This document shows positions 20,622 to 33,000 of a DNA stretch of 64,000 nucleotides, piece by piece (within the stretch, counting starts at the first letter, position 1; each line of letters opens with the position of its first letter). The notes under the pieces were generated by a model. That model was not told the DNA's origin, made no database searches, and was given only the letters and a program-made list of their open reading frames with translations. The DNA lies in contig JBAMJV010001303.1 in the NCBI GenBank assembly GCA_037951105.1, forward strand, positions 51,751-115,750, given 5' to 3'. Made by a program: the position numbers and the translations under genes. The stretch comes from Echinarachnius parma (lineage: Eukaryota; Echinodermata; Echinoidea; Clypeasteroida; Echinarachniidae).

Positions 20622-20776
20622 TATGTGAAAACTCTGCACCCTTGGAAGCAGATGCTGTTGACTACGACTCTGTTAAAGAGCCTGGCGGTCATCTTAATTG
20701 AAATTGTTCACTTTCCTATATCTTACCCAGATCCGTCAGGAGAGAATTAGTCGTCATCACCTTTGGACCATCTGAA

Positions 20777-21074
20777 ATGGAAGTTGGTGAAAACTCGGCA
20801 CTCTCGGAAGCAGATGATGCCATCTCCGACTCTGTTCCAGAGCCCGGCGGTCATCTGCTGTCCTGGGGCTGCGGCGAGTTTGGCCAGCATGGACACGGCG
20901 GGAGCGGGGACGATGTGGGTCCAGACAAGGCAGCTTTGTCTCTGGAAGGCCTCATTGGACTATACCAGGGTCAGGGCCAGGCTAATTCATTGTCCAAGAT
21001 CCCAGATACGGACTTGGGTACCCACCATATCAGATTTGTGGCCTGCGGAGCTAGCCATACTGCAGTGGTAACAG
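20777..21074 (+). CDS. RCC1-repeat gene exon 1 (start codon, residues 1-99)
   Basis: The ATG at 20777 starts an acidic leader (ENSALSEADD) and the first blade, HLLSWGCGEFGQHGHG to ACGASHTAVVT. The exon ends ACAG before GTAATC, one base into a codon. Another ATG at 20763 is in a different frame. The region 20730-20830 is the third and only intact copy of a duplicated segment, so the true 5' boundary of the exon is not fixed. Confidence 0.85.
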
Positions 21075-24000
21075 GTAATCATTATGTTTGCTGGCGGTGC
21101 TCGTAATCATGGGGGTGGTGACTGTGGTGTTGATGGTTGTGGTGGTTCTGTTGTTTAAGTGACAATGATTATATGATGATAATGATGATGGTGGTGGTGA
21201 TGGTGGCGGTGGCGGTGGCGGTGGCGGTGGCGGTGGCGGTGGCGGTGGCGGTGGCGGTGGCGGTGGCGGTGGCGGTGATGGAGATGGTGATGGTGATGGT
21301 GATGGTGGTGTAGGTAGTAATGGTGGTAGTGGTTGTGATAATAGAATAGAATGATGTTTCAAATCTTGGTTTAATTTTGTTGTTGGTGATGGTGGTGGTT
21401 GCAGTGGTGATGGTTGCTGTAATTGTTGGGGGCAATGATGGTTGGTGATGGTGGTAGTGGTGAGGTTGGTGGAGACGGTGGTGATAGTGGTGATTGAGGT
21501 AGTGGTATTTGTGGTGGTGGTGGTGGTGGTGGTGGTGGTAGATTATTGATGATAGGTTGTGTTGGTAGTGGTGGTGTTAGTGTTTGTGGTGGTAGTTGTG
21601 ATAGTGGTAGTACTAGTGATAGTGGTAAGTGTGGTGATGGCGGTGTTAATGGTAATAATGCTGGTGTTGATAGCGATAGTTGTAGTGTTAGTGATAATGG
21701 TATGATATTAGTTGTGGGAGGATAATCAAAGTGACAGCGGTGGTAGGGGTGGTAATGATAACTTAGTTGCTGTGTTGACTTTGATGGTGACATATTGGTG
21801 TGTGATGCTACCAATACTGAACTTTTCATTACACTTTTCACTACCATGGGTGAAAAACGATGTGAATTGAGCTCTTTCTTTGATGAGCACTATGAAATGT
21901 ATAAATGTAGTTTAGTAGATTACCATGCTCTTAATATATTTGTTTCTCTTTCAGATAAAGATGAGGTCTGGACATGGGGTAATGGCAACAGTGGCCAGTA
22001 AGTATATCCACACTTCGTCGGGTAAGAGTGAGAAGGGCATTAAGTCAATATTTGGGTTAATTGAGTTACACATACAATCTTGGAAGCCGGAGCCTCCTAG
22101 GACTACATGATACATGTTCAGATCATAATTATTTAAAGAACATTCCACAGATATGTGAGAGAGCTTCATTGGTTTCTACATGGCTTTCAAATTGTATACG
22201 TGATTTAAACTTGATGAGGTCAAAAAGTGAATTAATTAGCGCCCTTCTCTCAACTGGCTACTTGTCTCATCAAGATTGCAGCATCAATAATTACACTTTA
22301 AAAACTTCGTAACTAACAGAAATAATGTTTTTTTCCATACACGCCCTAAATTCTCATCAGTAGCACATGTTTGTATAATTTTAGTTGCTAATGTTTGTTT
22401 TGTGAACATTTGGAGTAACTACAGTACATGTATGTGTAGCACCCAAATCACCCAAATAAGGGTTTTCATATTTGCCTTCACTTGTTTATCATACATGTAT
22501 TTTTTTCCATTTTCAAATTGAGGTTAGAATTAAAAGGGCAAGCATTTGAAAGTTAACAATCATCCATGTTATTTGCCTGAGTTATATTTTGGGATGTACA
22601 TCACCAGCACCGGTCTAGCAATTCGGAAGTCTTGGGTTCTAATTTCAATTTCCATTTTTTGTTGCTTGTTTTTATTTAGTTTCTCATATTTGAATTGTTA
22701 AATTGTATAATTTGTTGTATCTCAGACTTGGATGTGGAGACAAATTGACGCACGCCTCCCCACAGAAGCTGCAAATAGGCCCCCACGACTCACGAGTGGC
22801 TGGTGTCGTATGCGGGAGCAGACACACGGTCGTCTGGCTTGAGAATGGACGCGCATTCAGCTGCGGGAATAACTTCTACGCTCAACTCGGCTACGACTTC
22901 CGGATTAAGAACTACAAGGAAAATCAGGTTTGTAATATTTTCCTAATGAATGACAGTTCAAACATACTGATCAAAACACTTTTTACATAATATTGTGCTC
23001 TATGATCGTTGAAATATTGTTGAAAAAACCCAACTATATCTTGCTGCTGATGGGGTTCCTAATTGGAGGTAGATACTCCACCATCTTGTGGGACAAGTGA
23101 TGTCTGGTAAAGTTGTGGCTCGGGGGCTCGGGGCCCAGGGCCCAGGAGTCCTCTTCTATCTACACCACTGGCTATGACTTTTTGTGCCAAGAAGTATGAT
23201 GTTTGTCTTCGAAGGTTTCCATGGCGATGTACATTACTTGAAGAGGGAGTTTACTGACATACACCAGATATTGTCCCATATGTTGGACAGAACATACTGA
23301 TCAATACATTGTGCAGTGAGTGAGTGGTTTATCCTCTTTAGGACCACTACTCTGCCAAGAAACTTGGCCAGGTCTATGGAGAAAGCCTGTCATACCAACA
23401 TCACATACAGGGCTCCACACCAACCTTTTTTGTCAGTGGCCCAGTCGGGCCGAGTGAAATAATTTCTTCCCTTTTTCTGGTGGCCCGAAAGAAAAATTTA
23501 CTGGCCCGAAAAGTAAACTTTTTACTATTCAAAATTCTTATTCTCTTTCCTGATCAAACCTGTGATTATAGATGAAGCATGACATGGAAGAAACCAGATT
23601 TTTCTAATTTTGTCGATGTCGGGTTGAAAATATGCTTGCCCAATCGGGCCACCAAAATATGGCTTTTATACATTTTTGCTGGCCTGAAGTGCAATTGTAC
23701 TGGCCCTGGGCCAGTGGGCCAGTGCAAGTGTCGAGCCCTGTGACATATAGACTTCAATGGGTTAAACTTCCTCCTGTAGTATTGTGTTCTGAAGTGATTC
23801 ATCTCTCTTTCATCCAATATATGCCGTCAACATTTGTGACTGGATATAGCAAAACCCTGCACTTGTCGGTCAAAAAACAAAATTAGGTCAATAATTGACA
23901 AACATATGTTTGTTTCAATGTTGAAAACATAAGTCTTTAACACACATCATGTGAACTGACTTAAAATGCCAATTTCTTAAAAACATGAATTACTGACAAG

Positions 24001-27000
24001 TGCAGGGTTTTGCTATATCCAATCACATTTGGTCACCAGATACTCATACAAAGTACATTGTAAGTTGATCATGATTTATGTGCAAAGTTCAACATATCGA
24101 TGACTTACTGACTCACCGGGCATTATTGAGATTCTCTTGTGACTATGTTGTACTTTGCCACTTCAAAGTCGAGACAAAAAAAAAAAAAACTATTCTGCTC
24201 GTCTGATTTGTATTTAAACAATGTCTGTATTTGTTTGTATTATCTCAATACTTTTTGTTTAAAAGCTCTTTAAAAAATGTATTACAAACAATTATTATCC
24301 AACTTTATAATACAATATTGAGCATCTGGCTTAACAAATACAGGACTATGCACGTTGCTATTTTGGATGAATCAAACTGGAGGATATAGCCTAAGTGTTA
24401 TCTTACACTTATTATCTTCACTCCAAATGCCATAATTTGTTTTCATTCAAATATATTATAATGTCAAAAGTTTTCTTGCAAATTATTTAACCATAAAGAA
24501 ATTAACCAGGTATATGATTGTATTGTACTTCTTGGAGGTACTTGTACTCCTGAAAACCAGGTCACCTGTAACGGTTTAATCATTCACCCATTCAAAACTG
24601 GTTTAGAATATATACTCGGGCTAAGGTCAATTGAGGATGCATGTTGAACCCAAAATCAGCTAGTCTCGAATGAGTTAAATCAACATCTTTGAGGATCAGC
24701 TCGGGTTTACATTGTATATCACAACCAATGGCACCTTTGCTCTTGTAAACAAACTTGTTCTTGCGATTAGAATTACCTGCCTGGATTTGACTATAAATAC
24801 AAGAATAGTATTACAATCTTGAGTAAATACTGATAAAGATTTAATCAATACCCTTTGATATATGATCCTCTTTAAAGGGGAAGTCCGCACTACAAATCTC
24901 TTGTTCGTTATATGAAAGAATGGCATGTTAATATACCCAAATCATTTGGTCTTATAACCCATTGACTACGGGAACAGGGTGGGCTGTGTACAAACTCTAT
25001 GGGGATTTCAGAAACTCAAAGGGAATGGGTTAAACAAGTTAATTTCATCATGATCAAATGAACTGCCACTGACATTATATGCATAAACTGTTGTCATTTA
25101 TAGGCATTGGCCTAGCCAATATTATTTTCACAAGAATTAATTTCCATGTAATATTTTGGGTGTTTCACTCTAAGGATTCAGATTTTGAACAGGTGTGGAA
25201 GGAGCGTCTCATAGACCAACTGACCGGCCGTGAGGGTTCCATCGAGGTACAGATGATGTCTTCATTCTCCTTATATGCAGCCCTGCCCCTCCCCTCCCCC
25301 TCCCGCCCGCCATCCCCATGCTTTAAACCTTAAATTAGATGGAGTATATGTATATATATACTTGTGTATGTTAGTGAGGGACTGACTAAATCTAACATAA
25401 TATATTATTTTGTTTCAAACATAGGGGAAACTGACCAGGAATATATACAGTATTTTATAAATGAAAATGAGCAAAGAAATATCCCAGAGATATCCTATTT
25501 TTTTTGCTCATTTTCATTTATATATATTATTTTGTTTATATAATCCTTTGTAAATAGGCCCCATCCCTCCTCTTGTTACCTACATGTAGCTCTACCCAAC
25601 CACTCCCAATTTATATGGTTTGTGATTATATCTGAATTATCCTGTGAAAACAAGCTCACATATGTTCCAACTACCCCCCCCCCCCCCTCCCACCTCCCTC
25701 CACCATAAGGGGGAAAAATCCATTCTAACCTGACCCCAAATATGTAACTGTTAACCCCTGGCCTATAGAACCTAATGCGCTCAGTATACCGTAAAACTTC
25801 GCCTATAGGCGCTACTATCTCACAGTATTAGCAGGTATTAATCAACAGCCCCAGCCGCGTCCACAAGGATCTAGTATAATGAATATGTATCTAGCCCTTT
25901 GTCAACGATCTTCGAGCAGGTCTTAATGAATATTCATGATAGCATAATCATGTAAAGTTGAGACAACCCTATTGAACCAGTACCGCCTATAGGCGAAGTT
26001 TTACGGTATAAGGTACCCCAATGCGCTCAATATATACCCTGTTGGAATGTAATAAAAAGATTATTAACCCCCTTGGAATGAAATACTTATTATAGAATGC
26101 ATTAGAGTCTAATTAGACTTAGCCCTTTAGAAGTAAACCCCTTGTACTCCCTTTGCCCAAAATCCCAACCCAACCCCGCAATTAAACCATATTGTAACCC
26201 TTTCAACCATGTAGCAAGAAACGAACAAGGTTATGCGCCAATTATTGCTTCTACTGGTGCAGGCATCTGGTTGGGGATGCTCTCTGTGGAATAATGATCT
26301 GTGGAATGAAAAAGTGCACTTTGTGTGCCTTATACATTGATGATTGCATCAGTTATATAACAATACAAACTTTGTGAATTTGGTGGAAAGTAAAATAACA
26401 AATAACCTTTGTTATAAAGGATGACTCATAATGTAACTTTATTAAAATGAATGACACAACTTTATGTAAAAGCCATCCATAATTCCAGTATTTATCCTAT
26501 AAAAAGCTCTTATAAATGAATGGTTGTTTCAGGTTCACTCACACTATTAACGACTGGATATTTTTCAATGTTATTATTATGGGAGTTTGTTACTATAAAG
26601 CGCTACATGTACTGCATTTAATGTTATCTATTTCCATTATTATTATTATTGCTGTTATTATGCTTTAACATTAAAGGACATTGTTAATATTCATGTAGCA
26701 ATCTTTAATCATCCACTATAGTTATTGTAGCATATATGTGACAGACAGTAATTCCCTTGCATCCCCTCCAGTCTTCCAAATGTGCAAATTCATGACGGAT
26801 AAAGAAGGAAACGGAAGAGAAGCACACCTTAAAGGGTACCACCACCCAAATATAATATTCTTATTAAAGAAAGGTAACATCTTTAGTATTCCATTCCATC
26901 AACAAGTTCACAAAAATATGTTTCCAGAAAAAGAAGAAAAAAAATTGGAAACGCATCACCATTCTAAAGCATGCGTTCATGCGGTCTGAATTGCGAAGAC

Positions 27001-30000
27001 TGCGATGTGTGCGCGTGAATTGCGATGTACGCAGAGCGAACGAATAGCCCGGGAATCTATTGTCTACAAACGTACGCGTGAATAGCATTGGCCCACTCGC
27101 AAATGGTTGGCCCGTATGGAACCAGGAAATAGTAGTGGTTCCGTAAGTGGTGGAAATTAATTGCTTTCTTTATGAATTACACAACCCTTTGCAAAATGTT
27201 GGGTATCTATTTGATATCACAAAACGGTACCAAAACATATAATAATGTGTTGTTCTTTGCCTGGTGGTCCCCTTTAATAAATCCTGCCGCCAAAAGCTTC
27301 CATATCACCAATGTTATCAGCATTCTGCTAATTTCCCTTGCTCTTAATTGAAAGAAAATTGTTATTTATTGAAGTGTCAGAGTTGAATTGTTCTGCAAAT
27401 ACATGTAGTCTTCATAGTTGAGTGTCTCATATAATCATTTAATTGAACCCCTTATCTACAAGTCTGCATGGTCATAATTTACATTGCAAAATGTATGTCG
27501 TTTGTAATAAACCTTAGCTTAGCAATGCACTTCAATAAATAATGTTATCAGCCTCGTAATGATTTAGCTGAACCCCTTATCTATCAATCTGGTCATAATT
27601 TTCATTGTAGTTTTCAATGGTTAGTAATTATAAACCGCTTATCTGAACAATTGATGCATAATATTGAAGGTCTCAATGTACATGAAGTAGTGCTCCTTTC
27701 AATCAAAGTTTAAACATCTAGAGATATTGCAGTCTCTTAAACAGTGTTCAAATTGTAATTAGTTGTTCCAAAGTAAATAGTTGTTCCAAAGTAAATAGTT
27801 GTAATTAGTTTTTATATAATATAATAAATTTTCAAAGCTAATAATTTGTATGTCTTTTATGTTGATATAACTTGAAAAGTTTAAACATCTATATATGTTG
27901 CAGTCTCTTAATAATTTCAAAAGTAAATAGTTGTAATTAGTTTTTATTATATAATGATGCAAAAATACTGCTGCAAACTGCTTATCTACTATAATAATGC
28001 CGGGTAATAAAATGAGAGTCAATATAGGGCCTAAATTTTCGATCCTAGCAGAATCTTCTTCAGAGGCTATAAAGTGACGATAATACAAACAGAAACAACA
28101 TGTATATACAAATATACATGTAGGTACACATGCTAAGAAACTGAGGAAGGGGGTGGAGACATGGAACAATGAAAGGGCTGTGAGTGGCCAATCAGACTAG
28201 GCTGGGATTGGAGGAAATGCACACAAAGAGGATGTTATGTAACAAGGAGCAAGGTGTTGTTATTATATAATGTAATAAATGTTCAAAGCCAATAATTTGT
28301 ATGTCTTTCATGTTGATATACCTTGAAAAGCCAATCAATGTTATGATTTGTATATATATCAATGACGTGTAAATAATTTGAAAAGTCAGTAATTGTAATG
28401 ACTTTGATATCATGATTTGTTTTTGTTTACCCTTTGCCTCAATGAACCAGATGTGGCATGAGTAAAGTGTATAGAAATTGTATTATTTCCGGGCTCAAAG
28501 TTTGCACTGGCCTGCTGAGACAAGGGGGCAGCTAAGGGCCCGATTACGGACCAGCAATATTTACCATGGTAATTAGCGTCATTGGCTCTAACTCATCGAT
28601 GTCAATCTTCTAGAATAACATACAAATCAACAGACCGTAGCATATAGCACACTAACGCCTTTACTCATTCAACAGTAAAGGATTACACAAGCATATCTAG
28701 AGATCAGTGGAACTAGGGCTTGGTCATGATCGTGCTCTCGGCCACAGGACACCAAAATGAGCTCTATAGGACTGTACAATGTTTTCATGCCAAATTTTGC
28801 TTGGGCAAATAAACTAAACAATGTTCTATGTTAACTTTTTCTTTGATCTCTGCCATCAATTCCTATTTTGAGTCAGTAAGACTCATGATACTGTATATCT
28901 TGCCCGACATGGCAACCATGGCAAAAATTTAGTTAAATATGAAATTATATTAATTTTTTTCTTTCTGACCAGGTACTTCCACATTTACTGCGACCCATAA
29001 TGCAGCGGAAGGTCACCCAGGTGGCGTGTGGAGAGAAGTTCTCCCTCTTCCTCTTCGACTCTGGTCATGTTGCAGGCTGCGGGTAAGATGCATGATCTGT
29101 TTAAATGTATTTTATATAGAAAAATAGGCTTCGTCAGAGTTTTCTATTATAGCTCAGCTGGTAGAGCACCATTCTAGCAATCCAGAGGTCTCGGGTTCGA
29201 TTCCCGGCGAAGCCAATTTTTCTTTGCTCATTTTCAATCTTTTAAAATGTTTCTAGTCAGTTTTTAAAAAGTATGCATAGGGAAACTGACCAGAAGTACA
29301 TAATGTACATGAACAATAGCAAAGAAAATGGGGTTTCTTCTGGATTTGAACCCGAGACCTGATTGCTAGAACGGTGCTCTACCAGCTGAGCTATAGAAAC
29401 CCCTGACGCCGTGTTTGTCCCTGAAATCCCTTGGTTGCTCGTGTTGGTAAGAAGCTATTATAAACCCAGGTTTTTATATTTCTGAGCTTAGATATAACAT
29501 AAAATATGCCTTTAAAATATGTATCAATACTATCAGAACATATAGCAAGTGAATATAAGGAAGGTGAGTAAGCTCAGTTGGGAGCGTGACTGACTTAGAC
29601 ACGGGGGATCCCGGTTCGAATCCAACCATCGGACAATGTGTCTTTTATTACGCAATCAATTTGAGCTTACTCTTGTGTGTTTTCGGCCTTCTCCGTGCTT
29701 CCTATGCAGGAAAGGACTCTGATAGGACCGATAAATGGAAGTCCTGTGTATGAGACAGTCAGACCTCATGTACGCTAAGAACCTAGTCTACTTCTCAAAA
29801 AGAGTAGTGTTAACCCGATTGACTAGTAACCCCGCACATCACCCCTGAAATACTGCTAGAATCTACAGAATTGAAGGAGGTAGTTCAATACAAAGAAGAA
29901 GAAGAACAATTTTGGATATGGATTTGGATATGGATAAGGAATCTCTTTATTAATGAAATATGTTTTTAATTTTTTTGTCTATTACAGCAAACTTACTGAT

Positions 30001-33000
30001 AGTTTCATTAGACAAGTGTAATAATTCTTCTTCTAGGGCTAACAATTTTGGGCACCTGGGCAACAGAGCGAGAACTGAGGTGGTAATCCCAAAAACTCTA
30101 GAACATCTTGAGCACATTACAAGTTATTAAAAACATTCTCCTCATTTAAGGTAGATGTCTTTGATTATTCGTCTACTAGGTCTAACAACTTTAGGCAGCT
30201 GGGCAATGGTGCAAGAGCTGATGTACTGTTCCCACCAAACTTCTGGAAGTTTGCAGATACATAACAAGTTATTGATAAGAAATGTTTGACTGATGGACAG
30301 TTTTTTAATTTAATTGCTAATTGCAGTTTCATAAGCATTGTATTCTTCTTCTACTAGGGCTAACAACTTTAGACAGCTGGGCAATGGTGCAAGAGCTGTT
30401 TTTTTCTTCTCAAAACTTATTGGAGATGCCGTACCCATTACAAATCATTGAAAACAAGTCTTTTAATTATGATATAGATGTTTTTAATTTCATTGCCTAT
30501 TGGAAAGAAATTTAACACTTTTACATAATATGAAATGCTATTCCTCTACTAGGGCTAACAATTTTGGGCAGCTGGGCAACGGGACAAGAGCTGAGGTGGT
30601 GTCCCCCAATCCTCTGGAAGATCCCGAAGACGTTGTCAGCATCGCGTGTGGATCTTGTCACTCACTCGCAGTCACAGGTATATACACTAATAATTGTTAT
30701 GAGGTAGTTTTATTTCAGATTGACACATGTGTTTAAATTTGGAATAGATTAAAATTTCATTTAGAGTTGTGGTGGTGTCCTCCAAAGACATTGACAGCAT
30801 CGAGTGCGGATCTTGTCACTCTCTCGCAGTCACAGGTATTTACACTTATAAAACTAGTCCGTTATTAAAGGGATCTAGTAACTTTGTTGACATGTGCAAA
30901 AAGTGGTGGATGGTTGATGCAATGTATATTGTTGTTATCTCATATGTGCACAGGGTATTGTGTGAAAATTTCAAGTCAAATGGACATTGTATGGCCAAGT
31001 AATGAGCGAAAATGCAAAGTGATATTCAGTAACTCACTGCACTCACTTTGTACATGGAAGAAAAACTCGCCCGGAGTTTTTCTTATCTGAATACTTCAAT
31101 CATACATATCTTTGTAACGAAAGGGAAATTTGAAAAACCGAAACCTGTCCCATGATTTTATTGTTAGTACGAATACAACAAGGTATAATGGAACCGCTAG
31201 AATTAAAAGTTTATTTTTAGGATTTGAACAATGTTACTAAGTCCCTTTAAATAGATGGTTTGGGGATTACGTTAAGATAGCTAAATTAATTTCAGATTGA
31301 TATTTAATTTTGGAACAGATTAAATTTCCATAATTATGAGCTGATGAGGTGATATCACCCAAACCTCCTGAAGATGCTGAAGACATTGTAAGCATTGTCT
31401 GCAAATCTTGTCACTTACTCAGTCACAGGTTTATACACTTATAAAATTAGTCTGTTATTAAAATAGGTAGTTCTGGGATTACTATTGACTATTGACATTG
31501 GGATTTGATTTTAGACTGATATTTAAATTTGGAGTTTTTGGATGGTCATGATGGATGATGTAAAAAAGTTATGCAATATTGTGACTGATTAATTCAGTTT
31601 TAGATTATGCGAGGATTTGCGTAATGTATGATTAGTTATTAATTATACAGAGAAGCAGGCACCTGGAGAAAAACAAAGTTATAATGTCCAATAGTTAGGC
31701 AATATTGCTGCATTCTAATTCAGTATTGAACTTGCACACTGTCATAGAGTTAGGCAAAAAAACATCTCCTCGTCCGTATTCCACAACCTTAGGAGGATTT
31801 GACCTTGGCGGCAGGTTATTAACCTTGGCCCGGAGATATTTTCCATAATGCACGGGTGATTATGCCATATCAAGTACGGCCTGGGGGACCCCTATTACCA
31901 CGTCTGTCCAACCTCGGTTAACCCCTGACAAATCGAGACAAAAACTACTCTCTGGCCTGTCAGGAATTTTTTTCCCCCTTCTAATTGATGCTGTATGTAC
32001 ATACATGTACATGTATGCAGTATTTTTTTTCTTCAAATGCCATATTTGTGGAGTATTTTTCTAATCTTCTTCTCTCCTCTCTAATGCTTTACTTGCGACA
32101 ACTCCATACCGCAGACGTTACTGCCCGCGAGTCTTGCATTCTGAAGTACGTGGCCCGGCTATTATTGCGGAAGAGAATTCATAATCGTTATTAAGCGACA
32201 ACATTAATGCATACATTATGAGTCAGGAACATTCAAGGGCTTTTAGAATGAGGCAGACACCGAGGGATATACATTATATACACTCGATGCGCGTTGGCTC
32301 GAGGTGAATACCCTCTCGACAGACACCCAATTACCATAAAAAACTGATGAAAATAATTACTTTAGCTACATTGGTAAATGTGGTAGATCTAATGAGAAGG
32401 GCTGTTCATGCAATGTATCGTCTTGCAACAACATGCCATGTACTCGTGTTCATATTAACTCTTTCAAAAACTTTGTTTGTGGAAGAACATGCATTCTTAA
32501 GTCATTGGCGAGAGTTTCTTCGGGACCAGTCATGAATGGGTTATTTTAGATATATGTAGATCTTATGAGAAGTGCTTTTCATGCAATGTATCAGCTTGCA
32601 ATAACATGCCATGTACTCATGTTCATATTAACTCTTTCAAACCATTTGGGTTTTGGAAGAACATGCATTCTTAAGTCATTGGCGAGTAGATCTTACAATA
32701 ATTTAAAAATAATATACTTGATTCATATATCGCCTTATATGATTGATAATCATCTCTAAGCGCTTTACAATGATATAGTATTACCCCGGTCATAGGATAC
32801 AATGCAAACCAGCACACATTGTGTGCACCATCTCCACTCCCTTACTGGGGAGCATTCCTTCCAAGCGGCTCATGGGCATTGAGAAGGGTTTCTTGTATCA
32901 TCTCACCAACAACATGTCATGCACCAGAAATACATATACATATATATTAACCCATACAAGACTACTTGATATCACTCTAATGCCAAGGTATCTTTGGGAC

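Larger units (their letters stand above)
18400..20700 (+). pseudogene. Decayed copy 2 of RCC1-gene exon 1, split by a TA-flanked element
   Basis: The left half (to 18438) ends in CTGAAATGGATGTA; the right half resumes at 20624 with TGTGAAAACTCTGCACC and GAAGCAGATGCTG, then GAGCCTGGCGGTCATCTTA. With one TA of the duplication counted, the joined line aligns base for base with the intact ATGGAAGTTGGTGAAAACTC without gaps. After the CATCTT the frame meets a stop, so the copy ends before the first blade. Confidence 0.75.

Noticed and set aside
21169-21847. Proline- and threonine-rich frames on the minus strand
   Set aside because: They follow the (GGTGGC)n tract in RCC1 intron 1.
29330-29403. A functional tRNA-Ala(AGC) gene on the minus strand
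   Set aside because: The variable region is short, the T stem is mismatched and a SINE tail shared with other copies follows directly.
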